Assembly (NCBI GenBank): GCA_002348825.1
Contig: DEBN01000076.1
Span: forward strand, 1 to 11,846
DNA length: 11,846 nt
Source: Gammaproteobacteria bacterium UBA2955
Lineage (GTDB): Bacteria > Pseudomonadota > Gammaproteobacteria > Pseudomonadales > Azotimanducaceae
Direction of reading: 5' to 3'
Shown here in pieces: positions 1 to 7,124 of this stretch (position 1 is its first letter; the number at the start of each line of letters is the position of its first letter). A program made the translations under genes and the position numbers. The notes beneath the pieces were generated by a model, which saw only the letters and a program-made list of their open reading frames with translations, made no database searches and was not told the origin of the DNA.

Positions 1-14
1 ATAATATATATTAT
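1..14. repeat. Perfect AT-only 14-bp palindrome upstream of the monooxygenase gene
   Basis: The first 14 bases read identically on both strands and contain only A and T. The run continues into further AT-rich sequence to about position 25. It lies about 100 bp before the monooxygenase start. It could be a regulator half-site pair, an UP-element-like stretch, or the remains of a terminator whose other side lies outside the window. AT-only palindromes arise easily by chance, so function is unproven. Confidence 0.35.
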
Positions 15-82
15 GTAAAATAATGAATTCCTGATTCTCATAAAGATGACGATGCTATCCCTCGCTCCGCCAATTAAAGAGA

Positions 83-91
83 TGCTAATAT
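83..91 (+). promoter_or_regulatory. Candidate extended -10 promoter of the monooxygenase-dehydrogenase unit
   Basis: The bases TGCTAATAT match an extended -10 element (TG, one base, then a hexamer close to TATAAT). No convincing -35 hexamer lies 16-18 bp upstream, which is tolerated when the extended -10 is present. Transcription would begin near position 98, leaving a very short leader with the Shine-Dalgarno site at 102-106. This is inferred from the motif alone, and a promoter further upstream in the AT-rich stretch is also possible. Confidence 0.35.
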
Positions 92-101
92 TTTAGAGAT
101 C

Positions 102-106
102 GGAGG
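102..106 (+). promoter_or_regulatory. Strong Shine-Dalgarno site fixing the monooxygenase start
   Basis: A perfect GGAGG lies seven bases before the ATG at 114. It supports that ATG as the true start and suggests efficient translation of the first gene of the unit. Confidence 0.7.
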
Positions 107-113
107 TTCAATC

Positions 114-1916
114 ATGGCACTACCAACAAAAGAGGAATTAGGGTTTGATCCAGACGCCCTACGGGATAAGTACAGAGTCGAGCGAGACAAGCGGCTCAGG
201 GAAGACGCAAATGAGCAATACCGAGAGATCAAAGACGAATATGCCGATTTCCTTGCAGACCCTTACGTCACCCAATCCATAGACCGAGAACCTCTTACCG
301 ACGAGGTAGAGATCGCTATTATCGGTGGCGGCTTCGGTGGTCTGATCGCCGGGGCAAGACTGAAAGAACTCGGCTTCGAGGACATCAGGCTTGTAGAAAA
401 AGGCGGTGACTTCGGCGGTACCTGGTACTGGAATCGTTACCCGGGCGCTGCCTGCGATACCGAGGCTTATATTTACCTGCCCCTTCTAGAAGAACTGAAC
501 TACGTTCCCACTCAAAAATACGCCCATGCCCCGGAAATATTGAGCCACAGTCAAAATATCGCTAAAAAGTACAATCTCTATAAAAATGCTTGCCTTGAAA
601 CCGAGGTCACCGCACTGAATTGGGACGAGGCCGCGTCTAGATGGATCGTCGAAACCAATAGGCAAGATAAGTTCAGAGCTCGCTTTGTCATTATGTCTAA
701 TGGCCCTCTGCATCGGCCAAAGCTTCCGGGCATCGAAGGCATTAACAGTTTTCGGGGCCACACGTTCCACACCAGCCGCTGGGATTACGACTACACCGGC
801 GGAGATTCGAACGGCGGGCTTGCGGGACTTAAAGACAAGCGCGTTGCCATCATTGGCACCGGTGCTACGGCTGTACAGTGCACCCCCCATGTCGGCGAAT
901 CTGCTAAACAGCTGTTTGTTTTCCAACGCACGCCCTCCTCGATCGATGTTCGCGCGAATCGAAAAACAGATCCTAAATGGGCAGCAGAACTGCAACCCGG
1001 CTGGCAAAAGGAGCGCATGGATAACTTTAATATTCTTTGCTCTGGTGGCGTCGTGGAAGAAGATCTCGTAAAGGACGGGTGGACGGAAATAATCCGCAAC
1101 CTTATCTCTATGGCGAACTACCGAGGTGAAGACACCAATTGGGACGAGGTTCCTCAGCTGATGGAAATCGCCGATTTTCAAAAAATGGAACAAATAAGAA
1201 ACCGCGCTGCGGAGCTGGTAAACGACCCCAAAACGGCAGAATCTCTCAAACCCTATTACCGCCAGTTCTGTAAGCGCCCCTGCTTCCACGACAGCTACCT
1301 ACAAACTTTCAACCTTCCCAGCGTTGAGTTGATCGACACCAATGGCACCGGCGTGGAACGGATCACCGAAAACGGCGTTGTGGCCAACGGGAAGGAATAC
1401 GCGGTGGACTGCATAATATTCGCCACGGGCTTCGAGGTGGGGACCTCTTATGTTCGCCGCTCCGGTTACGATGTTACGGGTGCAGGCGGCCTTACGTTGA
1501 GTGAAAAATGGGCCGACGGCATGCGCACCCTGCATGGAATAATGACCAACGGCTTCCCTAACCTATTCATCATTAGCAATTCTCAGGCTGGTTTCACTAC
1601 CAACTTTCCTCACGCCATGGACGAAACCTCGCAACATATCGGCTATATGTTGAATACATGCAGAAACGAAAACCTCTCCTCAATCGAAGTCTCGAAACAA
1701 GCCGAAGATAAATGGGTTGAAGAAATTATTGCGGTATCTAGGTTTGCAGCGGACTTTCAAGAATCTTGCACACCCGGCTATTACAACAACGAAGGCAAAC
1801 CAAACCCCAAAAGCGTTCAAAATGGCCCCTATGGGAAAGGTTCTCGGCCCTACTTTCGAATTACTGCAGCTTGGAGAGAGGAAGGAAATATGGCCGGGAT
1901 CCTAAAAAGACATTGA
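114..1916 (+). CDS. Baeyer-Villiger-type flavin monooxygenase (FAD/NADPH-dependent)
   Basis: This is a class B flavoprotein monooxygenase of 600 residues. Such enzymes insert an oxygen atom into a ketone to give an ester or lactone, using FAD, NADPH and O2 in the cytoplasm. A FAD Rossmann motif GGGFGG lies at residues 71-76 and is followed by GGTWYWNRYPG (101-111). The family fingerprint FxGxxxHxxxW is intact (F213, G215, H219, W223). A second dinucleotide-binding GTGATA lies at 248-253, CKRPC at 386-390 and ATGF at 437-440. About 60 residues precede the FAD domain, as in the longer family members of about 600 residues rather than the 540-residue cyclohexanone monooxygenases. The usual GP after the PNLF motif is replaced by NSQAGF and then TxNFPHxxDE (486-504), a variant I recall from a subgroup of uncharacterised homologues. 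The start is set by the GGAGG at 102-106. It is probably co-transcribed with the dehydrogenase gene that overlaps its stop. The substrate (cyclic ketone, steroid or terpene-like) cannot be read from the sequence. Confidence 0.9.
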   Translation: MALPTKEELGFDPDALRDKYRVERDKRLREDANEQYREIKDEYADFLADPYVTQSIDREPLTDEVEIAIIGGGFGGLIAGARLKELGFEDIRLVEKGGDFGGTWYWNRYPGAACDTEAYIYLPLLEELNYVPTQKYAHAPEILSHSQNIAKKYNLYKNACLETEVTALNWDEAASRWIVETNRQDKFRARFVIMSNGPLHRPKLPGIEGINSFRGHTFHTSRWDYDYTGGDSNGGLAGLKDKRVAIIGTGATAVQCTPHVGESAKQLFVFQRTPSSIDVRANRKTDPKWAAELQPGWQKERMDNFNILCSGGVVEEDLVKDGWTEIIRNLISMANYRGEDTNWDEVPQLMEIADFQKMEQIRNRAAELVNDPKTAESLKPYYRQFCKRPCFHDSYLQTFNLPSVELIDTNGTGVERITENGVVANGKEYAVDCIIFATGFEVGTSYVRRSGYDVTGAGGLTLSEKWADGMRTLHGIMTNGFPNLFIISNSQAGFTTNFPHAMDETSQHIGYMLNTCRNENLSSIEVSKQAEDKWVEEIIAVSRFAADFQESCTPGYYNNEGKPNPKSVQNGPYGKGSRPYFRITAAWREEGNMAGILKRH

Positions 1917-2803
1917 TTGACGTAAAAGACAAAGTGGTCCTCATCACCGGCGCAGGTGGAGGAATAGGACGAGAACACGCTTTAGAGTTCGGCCGGCGTG
2001 GCGCCAAAGTGGTGGTAAACGATCTGGGCTCAGATGTCCGAGGCGATGGTGTCAGCGACCTGGCTGCCAGCGTTGCCGCAGAAATCGTAAAACACGGCGG
2101 CAGCGCGGTGTCTAACAATTTATCTGTGGCCGATCCGGATGCAGCCAAAGCGATGGTTCAGCAAGCTGTAGACGAATTCGGTCGCATTGATGTGGTTATA
2201 AACAATGCCGGCATCCTAAGGAATAGGACATTTAAAAACACCACAACCGACGACTTTAAGCTGATTGTGGAGGTCCATCTGTTGGGGTCCGCCTACGTCA
2301 CCCACGCCGCATGGCCGTTTATGTATGAGCAGAACTACGGAAGGATAATACTCACCTCATCGGTTTCGGGGATTTTTGGACAGTTCGGTCAGAGTGCCTA
2401 TGGCGCGGCAAAAATGGGCATGCTGGGTCTTATGAATGTGCTCGCGTTAGAGGGTAGATCCCATGGCATTAAAATAAACTGCCTGTCGCCCGGCGCGGAC
2501 ACTCGGATGACGGCTTTAGACAAAGAACTTGGCATCGATGCCGATAAACCAAGGCCGCAATCACACCCCAAACTGGTAACGCCAGTAGCCCTATTCCTAG
2601 CCAGCGACATCGCCCCCACCGGCATGGTTATTCATGGACTCAGTGGCCGGTATTTGCGCTCGGAAACCTTTGCCAACAAAGGCATAGCCCTTGATCCAGA
2701 GGCTCTCGCAGAGGATCTGGTCAGCAATATCGACGAAGTGTTAGATATGTCCAGCGCTAAGATGCTGTCCGATCCGGGCAATATATCGCTGTTAGGCAGC
2801 TGA
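1913..2803 (+). CDS. Short-chain dehydrogenase, MFE-2/HSD17B4-like (probable TTG start)
   Basis: This is an NAD(P)-dependent short-chain dehydrogenase of about 296 residues. Counting from the TTG at 1913, the cofactor motif TGAGGGIG lies at residues 12-19 and D37 follows strand 2, which favours NAD(H). NNAG is at 97-100, and the catalytic residues are Ser150, Tyr163 and Lys167 (YGAAK). The usual catalytic Asn position reads His122 (VEVHLLG), as in the hydroxyacyl-CoA dehydrogenase domain of peroxisomal multifunctional enzyme 2. The start is chosen because the family begins only a few residues before the first strand. The open frame runs back to an ATG at 1766, but that part lies wholly inside the monooxygenase gene and translates to basic sequence with no domain. 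TTG at 1913 overlaps the upstream stop by four bases (TTGA), suggesting translational coupling. Shine-Dalgarno support is weak. Two stop codons in a row end the gene. The likely substrate is an alcohol or hydroxyacyl-CoA in the same pathway as the monooxygenase; which one is unknown. Confidence 0.87.
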   Translation: MIDVKDKVVLITGAGGGIGREHALEFGRRGAKVVVNDLGSDVRGDGVSDLAASVAAEIVKHGGSAVSNNLSVADPDAAKAMVQQAVDEFGRIDVVINNAGILRNRTFKNTTTDDFKLIVEVHLLGSAYVTHAAWPFMYEQNYGRIILTSSVSGIFGQFGQSAYGAAKMGMLGLMNVLALEGRSHGIKINCLSPGADTRMTALDKELGIDADKPRPQSHPKLVTPVALFLASDIAPTGMVIHGLSGRYLRSETFANKGIALDPEALAEDLVSNIDEVLDMSSAKMLSDPGNISLLGS

Positions 2804-2817
2804 TAAAAACAGGCGCC

Positions 2818-3333
2818 TTAATTTACCAGCTTAACCTGACCACTCACCCTACTGGCCTTATCACCGCGGTCGATACTCAGGCGTTCTACACTGAGCCCCT
2901 GCTTTGTTTCGAGTAACGTCAGCCACTTCAGAACGTGGTCAAACCGCTGCTCCTGCAGCGTAATGTTTACTCCGCCATCTGAATCTGGCTGCAGTCGATC
3001 AAGCTTCAATCGGTTTTGATTCGCGGCGTTGGTAATGCTGGGGATTAACGCCGGCGCTGTACTCGAGCCCTGGCTCGGTTGTCTCGTGCTGTTCCTTAAC
3101 GCACTTTGGTTCAGCGCGACCCATTCCGACAGCGTCAACTCGGTGACGTAGCGCGCCTGCTGGTCTGCCGCATAGTCACTGACGGGCTTCCAGAGGCCGG
3201 TGTAAACAACGCTGGCCAATGTCAGGCCTGCAACTATTTTTATAACTAGGCGATCTGTTGGCGACTTTGTGGCATACCATTGACCTAGGCTGCCTTGCCG
3301 CAGTTGGCTTAATAGACTCTGAACGACACTCAT
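2818..3333 (-). CDS. gspM: Type II secretion inner-membrane protein GspM
   Basis: GspM is a small bitopic protein of the T2SS inner-membrane platform that binds and stabilises GspL. At 171 residues it has the usual family length. The N-terminal cytoplasmic tail is short, and one hydrophobic segment at about residues 29-47 is followed by a periplasmic part ending in a ferredoxin-like fold region (about 95-171). Sequence conservation in this family is low, so the call rests on size, topology and position directly after gspL. Its ATG overlaps the gspL stop by four bases (ATGA), typical of coupled translation. It is the last gene of the operon: no gspN follows, and the convergent dehydrogenase gene ends only 14 bp away. 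Confidence 0.9.
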   Translation of the reverse strand: MSVVQSLLSQLRQGSLGQWYATKSPTDRLVIKIVAGLTLASVVYTGLWKPVSDYAADQQARYVTELTLSEWVALNQSALRNSTRQPSQGSSTAPALIPSITNAANQNRLKLDRLQPDSDGGVNITLQEQRFDHVLKWLTLLETKQGLSVERLSIDRGDKASRVSGQVKLVN

Positions 3334-4589
3334 TTTTTATAACTCGCTCTAAGTCTGGCGCTAATCCCACCGTCTATTGATCCGGCACTGACCACTTCTA
3401 TAGCAACGCCTCGGCCTTTCAGCTCTGACTGTATTTGATCAACCTGATCGTAGCCCTTAAGTTCCATTTCAATGGTCATTTCCTCTTTGGCTTGAAGGTA
3501 GGAGAGCGACTGTAGCGCGCCCTTGGTGCCAAAAACTACCGCAGTGTCATTAAGTAACTGGACAAATCGAACCGAGCCATCTGAGCTCTGCTGGGCTTGG
3601 TTTCTTAGCTTACCCTCGAATCTACGCCTCAGTTGCGCTGCGGTAATGGGCACCGAATCCTGCGGGAACATCTCTACGTATCGGTCTCTATTCTCTTCGG
3701 CCAATCGGTCGGCTTGGTAAGAGGACCATAGGCCTTGTGCACCAAGCCCCCCGACATATATCACAAACCACACGCCCGCGAGCTTTGCCAGAGTCAAGAG
3801 ATCTTGTTTTAGCCCGGATTTTCTATTTTCTACGACGTACGGGCCTTGAAATAGATTGATTGGCTTTTGCTTGGCGTAGCGCTCGAACAGAAATGTTGCC
3901 ACATTACTCCGCTGTTCTATTGCGACTTCGGCGTCTAATTGGCTACGTTCTAGGTCCGACAACTCTTCGCCAACCGTCACTAGACGGGTGATCGCCATAT
4001 CCTCGAGCAGTCCTACCAATTCCTCGCGCTCCACCGTGGCACTCGATCGCTGATATACAGCTGTGGCGTCCTCGTGGCTTAGAAATACGGTGCACTGGTC
4101 TCCTTCCGCCGTCAGCTGAGCTTCGCTCACCAGCACATCGGCCGCGATCTGGTGTTCGGACAACCAAGTTTTCCATTGTCGCATTTGCGCATCGGCGATG
4201 AGCGCACAATGAATCGCTTGGCCGCCTTTTATCGACCCTGCCGCGATGTGCATTTCTTCGATATCTGTAGCGACGTATTCCTCTAACGCGTAGGGCAATG
4301 CCTGGCGCATCTGTCCGCTGTTGCGGCCGGGTACCTGACAGGACAGCAACAGCACCTGCTCGGTTGGAATAACCACAACGATATCGGCGCTCTGTAGCAA
4401 CCCCTCTTCCAGACTGTCCAGCTGCTGAGTCAGGGTGTGTCCTGTGGCATCGCCTTGGCCGATGATCTGGTCCTGACGACCAACGACCCATTGCAGCGTA
4501 AAATCTGCCATCACGCTAACCCCATCAATGGGTTCACGGCTTTGGTCTGCAGCGGTGCTGCCTAAAATTCTAAGTAATAGCGTCGTCAT
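3330..4589 (-). CDS. gspL: Type II secretion inner-membrane protein GspL
   Basis: GspL links the cytoplasmic ATPase GspE to the membrane platform and to GspM. The 419-residue protein has an actin-like cytoplasmic domain at about residues 1-240. A conserved INLFQGPY stretch follows (244-251), then one transmembrane segment (about 267-287). A periplasmic ferredoxin-like domain takes up the C-terminal third. This order and length match the family. Its ATG shares one base with the gspK stop (TAATG) and its own stop overlaps the gspM start, so translation of K, L and M is likely coupled. A second in-frame methionine at residue 27 is possible as a start, but it would remove the first strand of the actin-like domain. 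Confidence 0.94.
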   Translation of the reverse strand: MTTLLLRILGSTAADQSREPIDGVSVMADFTLQWVVGRQDQIIGQGDATGHTLTQQLDSLEEGLLQSADIVVVIPTEQVLLLSCQVPGRNSGQMRQALPYALEEYVATDIEEMHIAAGSIKGGQAIHCALIADAQMRQWKTWLSEHQIAADVLVSEAQLTAEGDQCTVFLSHEDATAVYQRSSATVEREELVGLLEDMAITRLVTVGEELSDLERSQLDAEVAIEQRSNVATFLFERYAKQKPINLFQGPYVVENRKSGLKQDLLTLAKLAGVWFVIYVGGLGAQGLWSSYQADRLAEENRDRYVEMFPQDSVPITAAQLRRRFEGKLRNQAQQSSDGSVRFVQLLNDTAVVFGTKGALQSLSYLQAKEEMTIEMELKGYDQVDQIQSELKGRGVAIEVVSAGSIDGGISARLRASYKK

Positions 4590-5581
4590 TATTGGGCTTC
4601 CACAGAAGCGTCTATGGTCAAAGATGAGCGGAATAGTTTAGCAAAGTCTCGCTGCAACACGGTGACTCGTCCGTCTGATGAATTCCGCGCCAGATGGGAA
4701 TACAGGGTAACAGACCCGTCGCCCACTACAGCCTGCACATGCAACGCGAAGTGGTCGCTGCGTACCGTCAAGTCATCGGTAACTGCTGCGAATTCTGGAT
4801 GTTCCTGCACAAAATCCGTCACGCTGGCATAGGCACGCTCCGTCATGGTGATCGCTTCAGCGCTGCCAAGGCCAATGCCGTCGTCGAGGGTTGCTAAGGT
4901 TAACGTATTGGCGGTGTTCACATTTATTCTATTGTCAGCAAACGGCAATAAACAAACGTGAGGCAATAACTTCCTCACTTGCTCGCCTTCCGCGATGTCC
5001 AGCAGATACAGCTCGGACAGATGGTAAATTTTCGCGTTCGGCGAGCGGTACGGCGGAGACTTGCCTAAATAATTATTATCTTCGGCACCAAACCCCTGCA
5101 CTTTGCTGTCGGTGTCGACCCAATCGCGAATATTGTCGGCCAAAGCCTCATCAATTTGTAACTCTCTAAGCATGCGCTTAAGTCGTTTTAACGAGCGTTT
5201 AAGGACCACCTCATCACTGGAGGCAAAGGCGTTCAAATTGAAGCATCCATTAAGGTCCCGAATTTGCGCTTCCATGAAGCCAATGTCGTCGAGTTCGAAA
5301 GGGACCAGTTGTCTTGCCCAAGGCTCCGCTAAATGATCGATCTCTGGCCCCGAGTTTGAGTGGTCTTCGTACAGTACTTGTCGGGCGAACGCCTCGGCAC
5401 CGTAGGCATACTGCAGCGCCTGGTTTTGCTCAAAGGTCGCGCGGTGATGATGCACCACAAGATTATGCCCCTCGAGCAAACGGGTTGTAATAGCAACCAA
5501 AACGGCGACCACGAGCAGCACGCTGATCAGCGCAATGCCTCGTTGCTTGGCACCAACAGTCAGTACATCACCCCTAGACAC
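4589..5581 (-). CDS. gspK: Type II secretion minor pseudopilin GspK
   Basis: GspK is the large minor pseudopilin thought to cap the pseudopilus tip together with GspI and GspJ. The 330-residue protein begins with a 15-residue leader ending in RG. It is followed by the hydrophobic helix IALISVLLVV, the site cut and methylated by the prepilin peptidase. Position +5 of the mature protein is Ser instead of Glu, the known GspK exception. The family motifs DLNGCFNLN (109-117), RDWVDTD (152-158) and RINVNTAN (218-225) are present. The start is a GTG at 5581, the only reasonable start in frame, preceded by an AGG six bases upstream. It overlaps the gspJ stop by eight bases. The usual length is about 300-330 residues, so it appears intact. 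Confidence 0.94.
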   Translation of the reverse strand: MSRGDVLTVGAKQRGIALISVLLVVAVLVAITTRLLEGHNLVVHHHRATFEQNQALQYAYGAEAFARQVLYEDHSNSGPEIDHLAEPWARQLVPFELDDIGFMEAQIRDLNGCFNLNAFASSDEVVLKRSLKRLKRMLRELQIDEALADNIRDWVDTDSKVQGFGAEDNNYLGKSPPYRSPNAKIYHLSELYLLDIAEGEQVRKLLPHVCLLPFADNRINVNTANTLTLATLDDGIGLGSAEAITMTERAYASVTDFVQEHPEFAAVTDDLTVRSDHFALHVQAVVGDGSVTLYSHLARNSSDGRVTVLQRDFAKLFRSSLTIDASVEAQ

Positions 5582-6194
5582 GGGGCACCTGCCAGATACG
5601 CTCGATCATGCCGTACGGGGCGATCTCTGCCCGAACAAGTATTGCGGCCAAGTACGGGGCTTCACCCTCTTCCGTTACCGGACCTGCACCCGCGTCTAGC
5701 GGCCACTGCTTATGCTCATTGCCCAGTTGATCAACCGCGAAAAATTCGATTGCTTCCACATCCTCCAGCAGGGTCTGGTATGCCGGCTCGGCATCGTAAC
5801 TGCGATCGAGTGTAAGCCAGTACCCGCGAATAATTTTCTCATCCTGCCAACGATAGCCCACGCGCTGTACCTCAGAACGCGGCTGCCTGAGCGGATTACG
5901 CCAACCTACACGCGAGAATTCGATAACGCCTTGATCGCTGACGATGAGCGCCGGTAGCTCCTCACCCTGCGCGTCCCTGATTTTTCTTCGGCTCAGTTGC
6001 AAAATATCTCGCTGCATCACCCGCATAGCGCGATGAATTTCCGCTAGGCGCTGCCCACGATCCTGCAGGTTGCTTTGATTGTCGATGCTTTGGGAGAGCA
6101 GGCGCGCGCTGAGCAAGGCCACCACTGAGAAAACCAGCAACGCCACCAAAATCTCTACCAGCGTGAAGCCCAGTGTTCTTCTTAATCCGCTCAC
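5574..6194 (-). CDS. gspJ: Type II secretion minor pseudopilin GspJ
   Basis: GspJ is a minor pseudopilin of 206 residues that joins GspI and GspK in the tip complex of the pseudopilus. It has a nine-residue basic leader (with RR at 5-6) cut after G9. The mature N-terminus FTLVE carries Glu at +5 and leads into a hydrophobic helix to about residue 30. The C-terminal beta-rich part includes the conserved VGYRWQD-like strand (about residues 117-123). The gene starts with GTG at 6194, four bases after the gspI stop, and its end overlaps gspK by eight bases. The Shine-Dalgarno site is weak, so it probably relies on coupling to gspI. Confidence 0.94.
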   Translation of the reverse strand: MSGLRRTLGFTLVEILVALLVFSVVALLSARLLSQSIDNQSNLQDRGQRLAEIHRAMRVMQRDILQLSRRKIRDAQGEELPALIVSDQGVIEFSRVGWRNPLRQPRSEVQRVGYRWQDEKIIRGYWLTLDRSYDAEPAYQTLLEDVEAIEFFAVDQLGNEHKQWPLDAGAGPVTEEGEAPYLAAILVRAEIAPYGMIERIWQVPRV

Positions 6195-6198
6195 TTGA

Positions 6199-6576
6199 TC
6201 AGTAGCGTCCGATGAAAGCGGTCATATGCTCCAGCGGACCAATTCTATCGCCGTCCTGTAGCTCGAAAACATCTACTTCGACACGGTGTAACCACGGTGT
6301 GTCCGTTTCGATGATTTTGCGTTCGACCAACCACTGTCGATTCGCCATAAATAAGCGATTCGTTTTGCGACTCTTTGCGATCGGCTTGCCCAGCTGTTGC
6401 TGTTGTTGTAAGCGCAGCCGTGTCAGCTCATTCGCTGCAACCCAGTTCGCTATGGTTCTGCGCTCGAGCGCATACATTTGATTCGCGACCCCACCTGTTG
6501 CGGTCGCCACTGTGGTGCCAACAACACCGATAATGACGACTGCCAGCAGCATTTCGATCAGGGTAAATCCACGCAC
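6199..6576 (-). CDS. gspI: Type II secretion minor pseudopilin GspI (GTG start preferred)
   Basis: GspI is the minor pseudopilin that nucleates the GspI-J-K tip. It shows the class III signal: Gly, then FTLIE with Glu at +5, and a hydrophobic helix MLLAVVIIG. A family-like C-terminus ends in FIGRY. I place the start at the GTG at 6576, two bases after the gspH stop and nine bases after an AAGGA, giving about 125 residues. The only other in-frame start is an ATG at 6636, inside gspH. It would add 20 residues, overlap gspH by 58 bp and give an unusually long 23-residue leader. The drawback of the GTG is a very short leader (MRG). A run of five glutamines (QQQQQ) follows the helix. The function call is firm; the start is less so. 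Confidence 0.92.
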   Translation of the reverse strand: MRGFTLIEMLLAVVIIGVVGTTVATATGGVANQMYALERRTIANWVAANELTRLRLQQQQQLGKPIAKSRKTNRLFMANRQWLVERKIIETDTPWLHRVEVDVFELQDGDRIGPLEHMTAFIGRY

Positions 6577-6578
6577 GG

Positions 6579-7100
6579 TTAAGGTTCCTTGCGCGTCGCG
6601 CGCACTCGCACAAAACCATCGCTCGCTAACAACCAAACCATTTCGTTATCGGCGATGGGCTGGATACTCAACTCAAAGGGTGTAACCTCGCCACTCGAGA
6701 AAAAAATGATGTCAGGCAAAGCCTCTTCCTCTGCGCCGAATTGGCCTTCGTACTCCTCGACTTGCGCCTCCATCTGCACTTCTTTCGAGAACGCCTCTGC
6801 GTGAAAAGGCCGCTGGGCATAAGGTGCCCAAGTTTGTGTCGACTCGTCAAATTCAGCGAATTCGTAACCGTCGTCTTGAAGATATAAGCCCCATTCTCTG
6901 TTGCGTTGCAGCGCTCGGTCGCGCGCCAATTCGATACGCTGGGCCATACGATGAGCGAAACCTTCCAGCTCCTGAGCACGACCGCTGCCCACAAATGAGG
7001 TGCCGACCATACCCGCAAGTACCGCTACGATGGCGACCACCACAAGCACCTCGATGAGCGTGAACCCTCGGGCGCGCCGCTGTTTTCTCCGCTGGCGCAT
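6579..7100 (-). CDS. gspH: Type II secretion minor pseudopilin GspH
   Basis: GspH is a minor pseudopilin of 173 residues, thought to join the GspI-J-K tip to the GspG shaft. Its 12-residue leader is very basic (seven Arg or Lys) and ends in RG. It is followed by FTLIE with Glu at +5 and a hydrophobic helix. The C-terminal beta domain carries IIFFSSGEVTPFEL (131-144), a family hallmark. An acidic loop rich in Glu (about 111-129) precedes it. The gene starts 24 bp after gspG and ends two bases before the preferred gspI start. Confidence 0.94.
   Translation of the reverse strand: MRQRRKQRRARGFTLIEVLVVVAIVAVLAGMVGTSFVGSGRAQELEGFAHRMAQRIELARDRALQRNREWGLYLQDDGYEFAEFDESTQTWAPYAQRPFHAEAFSKEVQMEAQVEEYEGQFGAEEEALPDIIFFSSGEVTPFELSIQPIADNEMVWLLASDGFVRVRATRKEP
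6586..6590 (-). promoter_or_regulatory. Shine-Dalgarno site supporting the GTG start of gspI
   Basis: AAGGA on the minus strand lies nine bases before the GTG at 6576 and just inside the end of gspH. It favours this start over the ATG 60 bp further upstream. Confidence 0.5.
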
Positions 7101-7124
7101 AGCTTGAATGTAACGGCGGACGCC

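Noticed and set aside
1..113. AT-rich left edge considered as an attachment site or IS end
   Set aside because: No transposase, integrase, tRNA end or matching repeat elsewhere in the window was seen. A palindrome alone is not enough.
486..1289. Long minus-strand open frame (267 codons) inside the monooxygenase gene
   Set aside because: It lies fully opposite a gene with intact family motifs, and its translation has no recognisable domain. It is explained by the codon pattern of the sense gene.
1766..1912. Upstream extension of the dehydrogenase, or a fusion between the two catabolic genes
   Set aside because: The extension is basic and domainless and lies inside the monooxygenase gene, which continues intact to its own stop. 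No frameshift needs to be assumed.
3943..4491. Minus-strand open frame (182 codons) overlapping gspL in another frame
   Set aside because: Its product is Arg-rich and low in hydrophobic pattern, as expected for a frame-shifted shadow of gspL. It has no domain and no start context.
4589..5581. Missing Glu at +5 in GspK considered as a defect
   Set aside because: Lack of Glu at this position is a known feature of GspK proteins and does not indicate a broken gene.
6380..6410. Glutamine-codon run in gspI considered as a microsatellite or phase-variation tract
   Set aside because: It is only five glutamine codons with mixed CAA/CAG triplets. Length changes would not shift the frame, so it is unlikely to act as a switch.
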